Below are positions 34,283-43,813 of a stretch of DNA of 64,000 nt, piece by piece; the stretch's first letter is position 1, and the number at the start of each line of letters is the position of its first letter. The DNA lies in NCBI GenBank assembly GCA_025655595.1, contig JAHXIO010000012.1:1-64000 (forward strand). Reading direction: 5' to 3'. The stretch comes from Candidatus Thiodiazotropha sp. (ex Monitilora ramsayi). Its GTDB lineage: Bacteria; Pseudomonadota; Gammaproteobacteria; Chromatiales; Chromatiaceae. The translations under genes were made by a program, and so were the position numbers. A model generated the notes under the pieces. It saw only the letters and a program-made list of their open reading frames with translations. It was not told the origin of the DNA and ran no database searches.

Positions 34283-36862
34283 ATGAAGAGGATCATGGAG
34301 CAAACCGGATCATCAATGAGTATGGTGAGCAGACTTTCCGAATACTTTCCACGACTCAAACGTTGTCCTGTCAGTGAGCTGGAACAGTCTCTGGTGAGGC
34401 TCTTCTTTGCGACCCTGTTTATTCTCTATCTCTGGTCTTTTCAGCTATCGGGAAATCTGCCTTCCGAGCTGAGCAAGCCCCTGTTCCAGGTGGCCGGTAC
34501 TTACCTGGTGCTCTCGCTAGTGGTATTTGCTGCAATCGTCACGTGGCCAGAACGCTATAAGGTGAGACGAGTCGTCAGCACGGCGCTTGATGCCGGGATG
34601 ATCAGTCTGACCATGTGGTTGGGTGGAGAGATTACGTCGATTCTCTATATCTTTTACCTCTGGATCTCCCTGGGTAACGGTCTTCGATACGGCAGGAAAT
34701 ATCTTCTGTTGGCTTCGGGCCTCAGTTTTGCGGGCTTTTCCCTGGTAATAGCTCAAAGTGAATTTTGGTCGCAGCACCTGAATCTCAGTTTGGGTTTACT
34801 TTTCGGTCTGTTGATCATTCCTTTGTTTGTCGCATCTCTATTGATACGGCTTGAGAACGAGAAGCAGGGGGCTGAAGCCGCCAATCATGCGAAAAGCCGT
34901 TTCCTGGCCAATATGAGTCATGAGATACGTACACCGCTCAACGGCGTGGTGGGGATGTCTGATTTGCTGGTTGGGACCCCGCTGAACGAAGAGCAGCAGG
35001 ATATCGTACGCAGCATACACTCCTCTGCTGAATCACTACTGAGTCTGATCGAGGATATTCTCGATATCTCGAAAATCGAGGCCGGCAAGGTTGCCATTTC
35101 GCCGGTTGACCAGGATCTCTATGCATTGACGAGCGATATCATCGGTATGATCAGGCCCCAGGCAGTATCGAAAACAATCAGCCTCGATCTATGGATCGAA
35201 ACTGAGGTGCCGCCAGTTGTGCGTCTGGATCCGCTGTTACTGAGACAGATTCTTGTCAACCTCTTATCCAACGCCGTCAAATTCACAGAAGAGGGGGGAG
35301 TTATTTTACGTGTCTCTCTCGCGTCTTATGAACGGGAGGATATCCCGTCGGAGCGGTTATTGTTTGAGGTGATCGATACGGGGATCGGTGTTTCCGAGGA
35401 ACATCTGCAGCAGATATTTGAACGTTTCACCCAACTTGACGACTCTGTGACCCGTAGATATACCGGCACTGGCCTGGGTACCACGATCACTAAACAGCTG
35501 GTAGAGCTGCTGGGTGGCAGGATTGGAGTCGAGAGCCAGGTGGGGAGTGGCAGCCGTTTCTGGTTTGAACTGCCTTTGTTGGAAGTTGTGAACGGGCTCG
35601 ATGAAGGTCTTCTGCAGGCGGCACAGTGGATACTCTTCAGTAACGCCAAATATGGTGAATCGAACATCCTCAACTATATGCAGGAGTGCAACCTTGTCAC
35701 CAAGGTAAGCAGGACCAGTGCCAGCGGCTTTCAGGAACTCATGAATGCCGTCGCTCTGAACAAGCCCTACGACGTGGCCATTGTGGATGAGGCCGATGTT
35801 GAGATCCCGGTGGATCAGCTGGCGCACACGATCAGAGGGGAACCGCATTTGCGTGGGCTGGTATTCATACTTGTAACGGAAATGGAGATCGATGCAGAGA
35901 GAAGACGCTACCTCAACCAGGCAGGTTTCTCTGTCATTATCAGCCCACCCTTCACAATGCAAAAGATCAGGCACGGGCTCTACTACGCCCTGTTACAGAG
36001 GAGCAAACCGGCTCACAATGGGAAGGACACCGCAACAGGAATCACTACCCCATTGTCTGCACGCGCATACAAGGTGCTCCTGGCCGAAGATAACTATATC
36101 AACCAAAAAGTGGTTCAGAAGATACTCCAGCGGGCGGGACATGCAGTCGATGTGACGGATACCGGAAAGGATGCGCTTGATGCCTTGATCTCAAATCAGT
36201 ATGACCTGGTAATTCTCGATATGCAGATGCCAGACATGGATGGCCTCGAAGTCATCAAACAATATCAACAATCCCAGACAGAACCGCCTCAAGTACCCTT
36301 TATGATGTTGACCGCCAATGCCACCATTGATGCGCAAGAGCAGTGTCGTGAACTCGGTGTATGCGCATTTCTGACGAAACCCGTTCGCTCAGGGCAGTTG
36401 GTTTCCATTTTGGATGAAATCCTGTCCGGCAGATCACCGACTGATGTTGAGAAAGTGGAGCCGCCGACACACTTGGCGTCGATGGATAAAGAGCAGCAGG
36501 AGATGATCATAGATACGGGAGTGATCGATGATTTGGCAAGGCTGAGTAAAAATCCTTTGTTCCTTGATGAGCTCGCTGAGAAGTTTTATAAGGATTCTGA
36601 AGTATTGTTAGATTCGATGCGTGAGTCTGTCACGGAAAAGGATGTAGCGGCCTATCGTGAGAGTGCGCATGCACTGGGAGGAAATGCTGCCGGCATGGGA
36701 GCCCATGCGTTGAAGGCTGCATGTGATGCCGGAGCGGGTATCGATCAGCGTGAATTCAATGCGATCGGGGAGAACCTGTTTGCAGAGACGCTTACCGCCT
36801 ACTCGATGACCTGTCAGACCTTGGGACGTATACTCTCCAACCGGAAATCGATTGGGGCATGA
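34283..36862 (+). CDS. rpfC: RpfC-like hybrid sensor histidine kinase (TM-HisKA-HATPase-REC-Hpt)
   Basis: About 859 aa. The N-terminus has five or six TM segments (roughly residues 35-200), with no large periplasmic loop, as in RpfC. Then come HisKA with phospho-His in [10 protein letters not shown] near 213, HATPase ([26 protein letters not shown]), a degenerate receiver-like segment, and a REC domain with the phospho-Asp in [12 protein letters not shown] near 640. The C-terminal Hpt keeps its His in [15 protein letters not shown]. RpfC senses the diffusible fatty-acid signal DSF and passes phosphate to RpfG; the target here would be the HD-GYP protein encoded at 38485-39528. The start is uncertain: a TTG at 34244 and ATGs at 34295 and 34316 are alternatives. 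No rpfF is in the window. Confidence 0.85.
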   Translation: MKRIMEQTGSSMSMVSRLSEYFPRLKRCPVSELEQSLVRLFFATLFILYLWSFQLSGNLPSELSKPLFQVAGTYLVLSLVVFAAIVTWPERYKVRRVVSTALDAGMISLTMWLGGEITSILYIFYLWISLGNGLRYGRKYLLLASGLSFAGFSLVIAQSEFWSQHLNLSLGLLFGLLIIPLFVASLLIRLENEKQGAEAANHAKSRFLANMSHEIRTPLNGVVGMSDLLVGTPLNEEQQDIVRSIHSSAESLLSLIEDILDISKIEAGKVAISPVDQDLYALTSDIIGMIRPQAVSKTISLDLWIETEVPPVVRLDPLLLRQILVNLLSNAVKFTEEGGVILRVSLASYEREDIPSERLLFEVIDTGIGVSEEHLQQIFERFTQLDDSVTRRYTGTGLGTTITKQLVELLGGRIGVESQVGSGSRFWFELPLLEVVNGLDEGLLQAAQWILFSNAKYGESNILNYMQECNLVTKVSRTSASGFQELMNAVALNKPYDVAIVDEADVEIPVDQLAHTIRGEPHLRGLVFILVTEMEIDAERRRYLNQAGFSVIISPPFTMQKIRHGLYYALLQRSKPAHNGKDTATGITTPLSARAYKVLLAEDNYINQKVVQKILQRAGHAVDVTDTGKDALDALISNQYDLVILDMQMPDMDGLEVIKQYQQSQTEPPQVPFMMLTANATIDAQEQCRELGVCAFLTKPVRSGQLVSILDEILSGRSPTDVEKVEPPTHLASMDKEQQEMIIDTGVIDDLARLSKNPLFLDELAEKFYKDSEVLLDSMRESVTEKDVAAYRESAHALGGNAAGMGAHALKAACDAGAGIDQREFNAIGENLFAETLTAYSMTCQTLGRILSNRKSIGA

Positions 36863-36885
36863 CAATGTCCTGTCGCACTACGTAA

Positions 36886-38454
36886 TCACTGCTCGTCAAT
36901 ATGACGGACCTGCTTACCTCTCAGGTAATCCTGAAAAGCCTGCGTTGTCATGGTGGCCGTATCGGTCAGGCTGGAGAGTAGCTTTTCCGCCTCATGTTGG
37001 AAATTTTCATGGTTGATGTGGCCAATGTTTGCGCTCATTTCGTACAATGCGAAAGCCCCCAGCTGACCTGAATTATCCATCAAAATACCGCATAGACTGA
37101 TAAAGCGATCTGCTTGGTTGTGTACTATTGAATCCCGCATACCTTGTAGGATCCGAGTGCAGTCCTCGTTGAATACCTTGATAAGGTCAGTAACGAACAT
37201 ATGGTCATCATCAAGTTGTTCAAGCGCGTTGAGAATTTTCCGGTCCAGCAAGCTTGCATGATGAAAATGGGTCCTGGATCTCTGCTTCGTGGCTTTGGAC
37301 TCAATATCCCGATTCTCGCCCAATGTTGAGACAGTGTCTGGTGCTGAAACGATCATCTCCAGCAGTTCTGTGGGAGGGACAGGTTTAAACAGACAGGCCC
37401 TGATCTTCAGGTCCCTGCAGAGCCTCAACGTGGCCGGGGTGTTTTGGTTAGTGATGACGATGAACGGAACCCATTGACGGTGGGGTGTTGTAAAGCGATG
37501 AAGTTTAACGACCTGTGTTCCATTCATTACAGGTAGCTGTAGATTGATGACGGCCAAATGGAACGATTGTCGCTCCAGTGCATCCAGCGCCTGGTCACCA
37601 TCAGTGACACTGACGACACGGTGACCCGCCTTACGGAGCGTGTTTTCCAGTTGTCTTCTGTCTGTTGTGTTTTGCTCTGCGAGCAGGATCGATTTCGGAC
37701 TCTGACGCTGACTATGGACCCTGCGATGGTGTGTCAGAGAGACAATGTTGTCTGTCGTTGTTTCAACAGATGGCACTTCAAGAAGTGAGAAGAGCTGAGA
37801 GGTGTTCAAGGGAGTATCAATCACGCCATCATATCCCGCTTTTAGCAACGCCTGGCTCTCCTCGCGATAGAGTGAGTCACTTAAGCAGAGCAGTCTCAAT
37901 CCCGCCAATTTTGGCTCTTTCCTTACTAACGAGGGCATATAGTAAGGATCCATATCCAAATTGTGTGTGTCCACGATGATCGATCCTGATCTCCTCAGGG
38001 CGATGTTCTCATTCATGAGCTTGGAGATCGCCTGTACACCATTGTCAACGATGGCATAGTTCTTACCCCAGGTCTGCAGGCTCCGGGTGATGCGATCTAT
38101 ATATCTCATGTCCCTCGATATGAGCATGACATCAAGGCTTTCGATAGCATTGTCAGCACTGGGTGAGGGCTTTGTTTCCGCTTCACTCCGTGGAGAATCG
38201 AGAGTTGCGATATTCGCAGATAAGTCATCAGTTTTATTCGGGTTGACCCCCACACCGTGAGGATTGCCTCTATTAAACTGAAACGTGATAACTGTTCCGA
38301 TGATCGCTGCCGAAGCGATCGAGAGAGCGACCTCCCATATCTCGAGCGGACTTATCGATACGAGAGAGACGAGGAGCAGTGAACTAGAGAGGATTAGGGC
38401 AATGATCAGATAGATATTACTGATCGTTCCTGGCCTTCTGCGTAAAATCGACAT
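36886..38454 (-). CDS. membrane protein with two degenerate receiver domains and a His-less Hpt-like tail
   Basis: The 522-aa protein has two N-terminal TM helices (about 13-38 and 42-60), a linker, and a first receiver-like domain (108-228) that keeps Asp162 but lacks the acidic pair (SR where DD is expected). A second receiver (253-370) has Asn304 in AVINLQLPVMNG where the phospho-Asp should be and EQ in place of DD. The C-terminal 100 residues align with Hpt domains around SGQLGAFAL, but the phospho-His position is Gly. It cannot work as a standard phosphorelay module, so a scaffold or sequestering role is likely. It lies 30 bases downstream of the RpfG-like gene on the same strand and is convergent with the RpfC-like gene. 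Confidence 0.82.
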   Translation of the reverse strand: MSILRRRPGTISNIYLIIALILSSSLLLVSLVSISPLEIWEVALSIASAAIIGTVITFQFNRGNPHGVGVNPNKTDDLSANIATLDSPRSEAETKPSPSADNAIESLDVMLISRDMRYIDRITRSLQTWGKNYAIVDNGVQAISKLMNENIALRRSGSIIVDTHNLDMDPYYMPSLVRKEPKLAGLRLLCLSDSLYREESQALLKAGYDGVIDTPLNTSQLFSLLEVPSVETTTDNIVSLTHHRRVHSQRQSPKSILLAEQNTTDRRQLENTLRKAGHRVVSVTDGDQALDALERQSFHLAVINLQLPVMNGTQVVKLHRFTTPHRQWVPFIVITNQNTPATLRLCRDLKIRACLFKPVPPTELLEMIVSAPDTVSTLGENRDIESKATKQRSRTHFHHASLLDRKILNALEQLDDDHMFVTDLIKVFNEDCTRILQGMRDSIVHNQADRFISLCGILMDNSGQLGAFALYEMSANIGHINHENFQHEAEKLLSSLTDTATMTTQAFQDYLRGKQVRHIDEQ

Positions 38455-38484
38455 AATCGGCTCATCAGCGTCCTGGGTGAGAGT

Positions 38485-39528
38485 TCAGCTATCTTCGCTT
38501 AATTCATGATGGATAGATATTACAGTGTCGGATTCCTGTAGGAAAATCTCGGCGCAATCGGGGTCAAAGTGTTTGCCACGCTCTTCCCTGATGTACTCAA
38601 ATGCCTTTTCCAACGGCCAGCTTTTCTTGTACGGCCTGTTGGTGACCAGGGCATCGAATACATCCGCTACTGCCACGATTCTTGCCTCGAGGGGGATATT
38701 ATCCTCTGCAAGGCCTCGGGGATAACCGTTGCCATTGAATTTCTCATGATGACTCAACGCGATGATGGCTCCCGTCTGCAGATACATTGACGGACTGTCT
38801 TTGAGTATGTCAAAGCCCACAACGGTATGATGCTGCATGATCTTGAACTCGTCAGGCGTGAGTCGTGCCGGTTTCAGTAAAATCGCATCTGGAATCCCTA
38901 TCTTGCCGATATCATGCATGGGAGATGAGCGGGCGATCAAATCGCAAAGTTCCTCGGATAACCCCAGTTTCTCCGCGATGAGTCGGGAGTAACGAGAAAT
39001 CCTGATAATGTGGTTTCCCGTATCCTCATCCCGATATTCACCTGCCTTCGCCAGCCGGATCAGCGTCTCCTCTTCCCGGTCGTGAAGTTCTTGGGTCGTC
39101 TTTCGTATCTCGGCTTCCAGTAATAATGCTCTATCCTTGATCATTTTACGCTGGCGGCTCATGGTCAGCAGGTTGTTGCAGCGAGCCCTGCATTCCGTGT
39201 GGTCAATGGGTTTGGTGATGAAGTCTGTGGCACCGGATTCAAGTGCGAGGTAGCGGACTGACTGATCCTCTATACAGGTCACAATCATAATCGGTACATC
39301 ATTGAAGCCTGGAATCTGTCTGAACCATTTAATGAATTCGATACCATCCATCTGTGGCATCTTGTAGTCAGTAATGACCAGATCGACGTCGTTTTTCTTG
39401 GCCCAGTCGAGTGCCTCGGTGGGATCAGCAAAGCATTGTGCATTGACATCCTTGTCTATGGACCCTATCAGCTCCTGCAGAATCATTCTTGTTATGGACT
39501 GATCATCAATGATGAGTACATTAGACAT
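38485..39528 (-). CDS. rpfG: RpfG-like response regulator, REC-HD-GYP c-di-GMP phosphodiesterase
   Basis: The 347-aa protein has an N-terminal receiver (acidic IIDDQ, phospho-Asp in VITDYKMPQMDG near 54, Lys in ITKP near 105). After a short helical linker comes an HD-GYP domain with HIIRISRYS, SSPMHDIGKIGIPD, HHTVVGFDIL, LSHHEKFNGNGYPRGL and DVFDALVTNRPYKKSW. All catalytic residues for c-di-GMP hydrolysis are present, including HD and GYP. It would lower c-di-GMP when phosphorylated, most likely by the RpfC-like kinase encoded nearby. The ATG at 39528 was chosen over a TTG 12 codons upstream. It is the first gene of a two-gene unit with the degenerate receiver protein. Confidence 0.92.
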   Translation of the reverse strand: MSNVLIIDDQSITRMILQELIGSIDKDVNAQCFADPTEALDWAKKNDVDLVITDYKMPQMDGIEFIKWFRQIPGFNDVPIMIVTCIEDQSVRYLALESGATDFITKPIDHTECRARCNNLLTMSRQRKMIKDRALLLEAEIRKTTQELHDREEETLIRLAKAGEYRDEDTGNHIIRISRYSRLIAEKLGLSEELCDLIARSSPMHDIGKIGIPDAILLKPARLTPDEFKIMQHHTVVGFDILKDSPSMYLQTGAIIALSHHEKFNGNGYPRGLAEDNIPLEARIVAVADVFDALVTNRPYKKSWPLEKAFEYIREERGKHFDPDCAEIFLQESDTVISIHHELSEDS

Positions 39529-40162
39529 AGCGATAGCGATATTAGCCCTCAATTTAAAACACAAAATGGCATTGGTTCTAAGCTAGCCTTAAACCAGGGT
39601 TAGCGGCAAGGGAAGTCAATGCTTTATTTATGAGAATCCGACTTGCCAGACAGCGGTATTCAATCGCCGGGTCCTGTAGTGGAGCAAACGAATATCACTA
39701 CCTGAGAGTCAGACAATAGCAGCTAAACGGCAGAAAAATCCTCATTCGATATGAAATAAATTCCTAGAATGTTAACTGATTAGCTAATGCTATGCGAATC
39801 CTACGGGCTCGTGGTCAGGACCCCCGTTTTTTATCGCGCTGAGTAAGCCGCAGATCGAACTTCTGGGAGAATCCAGGAGCATGGCTAAAGTGAAATTCCG
39901 ATTAAACCACGCTGGGCCCTCAAGGTGTATCGAACACCATTTTGATCGTTCCCGACAACTGTGACACTTTTTCTATCCATCGTCGGTTTTTTTCCACCTT
40001 GTGCCGCAGCAATGGGCAATCGAAGTTCGAACCCCCGTGTGCCCGGCAGCTGGTTGTACTGCCGTTGGCAGGTATCCACTCTCGGAGTTTATGTGGTAAA
40101 TGCCTTTTCACCTTCGGTTCCACGCCGTAGAATTGTCGCCTCGACCGCGAGGAGAGTGATGA
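39529..40162. other. long intergenic region with possible stand-alone terminator
   Basis: Over 600 bases without a recognisable protein gene. An imperfect hairpin ACGGG...CCCGT, with an inner GGTC/GACC pair, followed by TTTTTT ends at 39832 on the plus strand and is not next to any annotated plus-strand gene, so a small RNA ending there is possible. Promoters for the RpfG-like gene (leftward) and the P-loop gene (rightward) must lie at the two ends. Short frames here have no family features. Confidence 0.4.
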
Positions 40163-41008
40163 GTGAAATTTAGCGTTGAAGAGTTCCGCGACTGGGATCG
40201 TAAGTGTGTGACGCTGATGGGGATGTCCGGTGTCGGCAAGACCCGGTTGTCCAATATGCTGCGCAAGCGGGACTGGTTCCATTACTCCGGTGACTACCGA
40301 ATCGGGACTCGTTACCTGGATGAGCAGATTCTCGACAGTATAAAAGAGCAGGCAATGCGTGTGCCGCTGCTGCGAGATCTGCTGCGCTCAGACTCGATTT
40401 TTATCCGCAACAACATCACTTTCCATAATCTACAGCCGGTTTCCACTTTTTTGGGGATGATAGGTAATCCGGAGCTGGGTGGAATAGGGCTGACGGAGTT
40501 CAAACGCCGACAGCATCTGCATCGGGAGGCGGAAATTGCCGCTATGTACGATGTGCCGGGATTCATGCGAAAGGCCCACCTGATTTATGGCTATAGCCAT
40601 TTTATCAATGATGTGGGAGGCAGCTTGTGCGAGCTGGATGAGCCCGGCCTGCTCGATTTTTTGGCCGACCACTCCCTGATCCTTTATATCCGTGCCAGCG
40701 AGGTCGATGAGACGGCATTGATCGAGCGCTCGGTCTCATCGCCCAAGCCGCTCTACTATCGCGAGGAGTTCCTCGACGAGCAGCTGGAGATCTATATGGA
40801 GATGAAGGGGATCAGTTATACCCCGCTCATCGATCCGTTGGAATTTATCAGCTGGGTCTTTCCCCGTTTGTTCCGTGCGAGGATACCTCGCTATGAGTCC
40901 ATCGCGGCAGAATACGGCTACACAGTCACGACCGAGGCGCTGGCAAAGGTGAAGGACGAGGCCGATTTTCTTCATTTGTTGGAACAGGTTATCGAAGAGG
41001 ACGCATGA
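40163..41008 (+). CDS. P-loop ATPase/kinase-like protein upstream of metA
   Basis: The 281-aa protein opens with Walker A GMSGVGKT at about residues 20-27, preceded by the strand CVTLM. It continues as a kinase/zeta-toxin-like P-loop fold; a Walker B-like segment (LILYIRAS) is near 175. I do not recognise a named family. The start is a GTG at 40163 with CGAGGAG 8 nt upstream. Its stop is one base before the metA start, so it is almost certainly co-transcribed and translationally coupled with metA. A role in methionine or homoserine metabolism is possible from context only. Confidence 0.78.
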   Translation: MKFSVEEFRDWDRKCVTLMGMSGVGKTRLSNMLRKRDWFHYSGDYRIGTRYLDEQILDSIKEQAMRVPLLRDLLRSDSIFIRNNITFHNLQPVSTFLGMIGNPELGGIGLTEFKRRQHLHREAEIAAMYDVPGFMRKAHLIYGYSHFINDVGGSLCELDEPGLLDFLADHSLILYIRASEVDETALIERSVSSPKPLYYREEFLDEQLEIYMEMKGISYTPLIDPLEFISWVFPRLFRARIPRYESIAAEYGYTVTTEALAKVKDEADFLHLLEQVIEEDA

Positions 41009-41009
41009 A

Positions 41010-42077
41010 ATGCCACTGGTAGCCCATACAGAATTGCCGACATTCAAGCGCCTTCGTGCGGATGGACAGAATGTGCTCACCCCCGAGCGCGCCACCCACC
41101 AGCATATCCGGGAGTTGCATATCGGTCTGCTGAATATGATGCCGGATGCGGCTATTGAGGCGACTGAGCGCCAGTTTTTTCGCCTGGTGGGGGAGGCCAA
41201 TCCCATTGCCCAGTTTTTCGTCCATCCCTTTACGCTCACTGAGCTGCCGCGTGGAGAGAAGGCGCAGGCACATATCGACGCCTATTATGAATCCTTCGAC
41301 AAGATCAAAGCCGAAGGCCTGGATGCACTGATCATTACCGGCGCCAATGTGAGTCATCCCGATCTGGCGCAGGAGCCGTTCTGGGAGCCGTTGACCGAAG
41401 TGATCGACTGGGCGCACGACAACGTCACATCAGTGCTCTGTTCCTGTCTTGCCACCCATGCTGTCGTACAGTCCCATCATGGTCAGAGGCGGACCCATAT
41501 GGGAGAGAAGCTCTGGGGGGTCTACAGCCATCGCGTTATGGATCCTCAGCACCCGCTGGTCAACGATATCAATACGCGCTTCGATGTGCCGCATTCACGC
41601 TATAACCAGATCAGCCCTGCCCAATTCGAAAAGGCCGGACTCAAGGTGTTGGCGCAGAGTGAAGAGGGTGGGGTTCATCTGGCGGTTAGCCGGGACGGTC
41701 TAAGAGTGATCTATTTCCAGGGTCATCCCGAATACGACACCATCAGCCTGCTCAAGGAGTACAAGCGGGAGGTCAATCTCTATATCGCCGGCAAGCGTGC
41801 CGACTATCCCCCCTTTCCGGAGAACTATTTCACCCTTCGCGACCAAGCCGTCTTCAATGAATACCGGGAGCGTATGGAAACGGCGAGAGCGAATGGTAAC
41901 CCACTACCGGAGTTCCCCGAGGATCTGGTACTCGGGACCCTCGATAACACCTGGCACGATACCGCAGAGGCTGTGATCGGCAATTGGATCGGGCTGGTCT
42001 ATCAGGTCACGCACCATGAACGCTCCATCCCATTCATGGAAGGGATAGATCCTGAGAATCCTTTGAACCTGAGCTAG
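41010..42077 (+). CDS. metA: homoserine O-succinyltransferase/O-acetyltransferase, MetA family
   Basis: The 355-aa protein belongs to the MetA (class I glutamine amidotransferase-like) family: LHIGLLNMMPDAAIEATERQFFRL near residue 35, TGANVSHPDL near 110, the nucleophile elbow VLCSCLATHA near 145 (acyl-enzyme Cys), and the His/Glu pair in YFQGHPEYD near 235. It activates the homoserine hydroxyl with succinyl-CoA or acetyl-CoA as the first step of methionine synthesis. Acyl-donor choice cannot be set by eye. It is coupled to the P-loop protein gene upstream. No SAM riboswitch or clear MetJ box array was seen before the operon. Confidence 0.92.
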   Translation: MPLVAHTELPTFKRLRADGQNVLTPERATHQHIRELHIGLLNMMPDAAIEATERQFFRLVGEANPIAQFFVHPFTLTELPRGEKAQAHIDAYYESFDKIKAEGLDALIITGANVSHPDLAQEPFWEPLTEVIDWAHDNVTSVLCSCLATHAVVQSHHGQRRTHMGEKLWGVYSHRVMDPQHPLVNDINTRFDVPHSRYNQISPAQFEKAGLKVLAQSEEGGVHLAVSRDGLRVIYFQGHPEYDTISLLKEYKREVNLYIAGKRADYPPFPENYFTLRDQAVFNEYRERMETARANGNPLPEFPEDLVLGTLDNTWHDTAEAVIGNWIGLVYQVTHHERSIPFMEGIDPENPLNLS

Positions 42078-42150
42078 TGGTCTCTGATAGTTACCTTATT
42101 TACCGCATGGACCACTAGGGGCTCTACAGATAGACACTGGCAGATAAAAA

Positions 42151-42227
42151 TGGCGGAGCGGACGGGACTCGAACCCGCGACCCCCGGCGTGACAGGCCGG
42201 TATTCTAACCAACTGAACTACCGCTCC
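42151..42227 (-). tRNA. tRNA-Asp (anticodon GTC)
   Basis: Reading the minus strand, a 7-bp acceptor stem GGAGCGG/CCGCTCC, a D arm (GTTCAGTTGGTTAGAAT), an anticodon loop CCTGTCACG with GTC, and a T arm containing GGTTCGAGTCC fold into a complete cloverleaf. The 3' CCA is encoded (42151-42153). It identifies aspartate. Confidence 0.97.
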
Positions 42228-42243
42228 GGTGGAAGAGCGCGGT

Positions 42244-42271
42244 AGTTTAAGGTTTTTCGCAGCTGGGTCAA
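42244..42271 (-). promoter_or_regulatory. sigma70 promoter of tRNA-Asp
   Basis: On the minus strand TTGACC (42271-42266), a 16-base spacer and TAAACT (42249-42244) lie about 17 bases before the tRNA. A GC-rich stretch (ACCGCGC) follows the -10, as in stringently controlled stable-RNA promoters. Confidence 0.6.
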
Positions 42272-42278
42272 CCGGAAA

Positions 42279-43085
42279 TTAGTCATATTGACTTAACCAA
42301 TCTCTCCAAGCCTCGAAAAGCGCCTCATTAGGGGCTGCGATGGCCATCTTCGGCGATAGTCCCAGCTTTGCAGCTGCCGGCAGACTGACAGCACCCTCAG
42401 TCAGCCGGTGGAGCCCGCCCGCCTCACTGAAGATCAGGCTGCCGGCAGAGTAGTCCCAGAGTTTGGACCCACCATGCAGATAGAGCTCCAGACGGCCGGC
42501 AGCCAGCCAGCACCAGTCCAAAGCCACACTGCCGATGCTACGTTGTGATCGATAGGGTGGTCGGGTCGCCAATTGGCTGGCGAGTTTTTCTGAAAGTCGT
42601 TTGAAATCCACCATAGCCACACAGGTATCGATCTGATCGCTCGTATTTTCGAGGTGTAGCGGCTTGCCGTTCAGCCAGGCGCCTTCTCCTCTGATGGCAT
42701 GAAAACACTCATCGCGAAGCGGGTCGTAGATAATGCCGATTTCCACTTCGTCCCTACGGATGTAGGCCAGGGAAGTGGCGAAACAGGGCATACCGGCGAC
42801 GTAGTTGGAGGTGCCGTCCAGCGGATCGAGACACCAGAAGCCATTGGGAGAGTCCTCGAGTATCTGCTGCTGGGTCTCAGTGGGCATCTCCTCACCGAGA
42901 AGCGGGATCTGAGGATAGGCTTTATTGAGACTCTGTGTGAGTCGCTGCTGTACGGCAAGATCCGCCTCGGTAACCAGTGAACCGTCGATTTTCCGCCTGC
43001 TGTCGATCTTCTGGAATCTCGGTATGAGTTCTTCTGAGGCGGTTTTGATGATCTCTTTTTTGAGTTGTTCAATATTGATGGTCAT
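42279..43085 (-). CDS. inositol monophosphatase-family phosphatase
   Basis: The 268-aa protein has the lithium-sensitive phosphatase metal sites in order: PLLGEEMPTE near residue 70 (metal-binding Glu), CLDPLDGTSNYVAGMP near 92 (the DPxDGT motif) and LWDYSAGSLIFSEAGG near 215 (WDxxAG-like). The family includes SuhB, CysQ (3'-phosphoadenosine 5'-phosphate phosphatase) and related sugar phosphatases; I cannot choose between them by eye. I set the start at the ATG giving MTINIEQLKK, since the 22 codons upstream are not family-like. It stands just upstream of the tRNA-Asp promoter on the same strand. Confidence 0.88.
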   Translation of the reverse strand: MTINIEQLKKEIIKTASEELIPRFQKIDSRRKIDGSLVTEADLAVQQRLTQSLNKAYPQIPLLGEEMPTETQQQILEDSPNGFWCLDPLDGTSNYVAGMPCFATSLAYIRRDEVEIGIIYDPLRDECFHAIRGEGAWLNGKPLHLENTSDQIDTCVAMVDFKRLSEKLASQLATRPPYRSQRSIGSVALDWCWLAAGRLELYLHGGSKLWDYSAGSLIFSEAGGLHRLTEGAVSLPAAAKLGLSPKMAIAAPNEALFEAWRDWLSQYD

Positions 43086-43237
43086 GACTGCGAACTTCTT
43101 CCCATGGCTATTTTGCGCATTATCAACGATCTTGGTCATTCGGCATGACATACTAACGCAATCCCTGACAATGCCACTATCAGTCAGCCGCTGGGTCCTG
43201 AATGAGGCTTAGTCTGGACCAGAGTCAGTAGTACACA

Positions 43238-43798
43238 ATGACATCATCGGTTTTCATGGGGGAGATGATGATTTTCGAGGTAGAAGAAAAACTGCGCAAA
43301 CGGGCTAAAAGTCCCCATGAACTTTCAATGATGAATCTGGTGGCATGCCATCTGATTGCTGCGCCTGCCGCTATCGTGCTCGACGTAGGGCTTCTCGGCT
43401 TCCTGATCCCCCTGGGGCTTTCACTCGGCGTGATCGCTTTTATCTGGTTTAAAGCCACCAGTGGCGCCGGGAGAGATCCCTGGTTTGTCGCTGCTCACTG
43501 GCGTTTGTCTGCGAATCGTACCCGTATTCTCCTTGTGGGTTATACCATCAGTGCTGTGATTCTTGGGATGGCGATGATGGCAACGTCCGGCAGTTCAAAG
43601 GGAGATATCATGATGGTCGCCATTTCCCGGGTTGCCGTGGTGCCGACACTATTGACTGTCATGGTCTGTTTTGTGCTGGAGTCGGGTTCCATCTATCAGG
43701 CCGGTCGTGGTGAGGTACCGGATGGTCTTGTCCGTCGTATGCCGCCACCCGACAGCATGGTCATCGTCGAGGGACCGGCGACTGCGGCGGTCGATTAG
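43238..43798 (+). CDS. membrane protein, unknown function
   Basis: The 186-aa protein has an N-terminal cytoplasmic helix (FEVEEKLRKRAKSPHELS), then four TM segments in pairs (about 35-52 and 54-70, then 97-115 and 127-145), with a basic loop WRLSANRTR between the pairs. The C-terminal 40 residues are soluble and Pro/Val-rich. No family recognised. The start is uncertain: ATGs at 43238, 43256, 43265 and 43268 are all possible, and a GGGGGAG run lies directly before the last two. It stands alone on the plus strand between minus-strand genes. Confidence 0.68.
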   Translation: MTSSVFMGEMMIFEVEEKLRKRAKSPHELSMMNLVACHLIAAPAAIVLDVGLLGFLIPLGLSLGVIAFIWFKATSGAGRDPWFVAAHWRLSANRTRILLVGYTISAVILGMAMMATSGSSKGDIMMVAISRVAVVPTLLTVMVCFVLESGSIYQAGRGEVPDGLVRRMPPPDSMVIVEGPATAAVD

Positions 43799-43813
43799 GT
43801 TGTATCTCAACCC

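Noticed and set aside
35357..35974. 205-aa minus-strand frame
   Set aside because: It is the antisense image of the hybrid kinase gene and has no plausible protein features.
40020..40060. GTTCGAACCCCC segment resembling a tRNA T loop
   Set aside because: No acceptor, D or anticodon arm can be folded around it on either strand.
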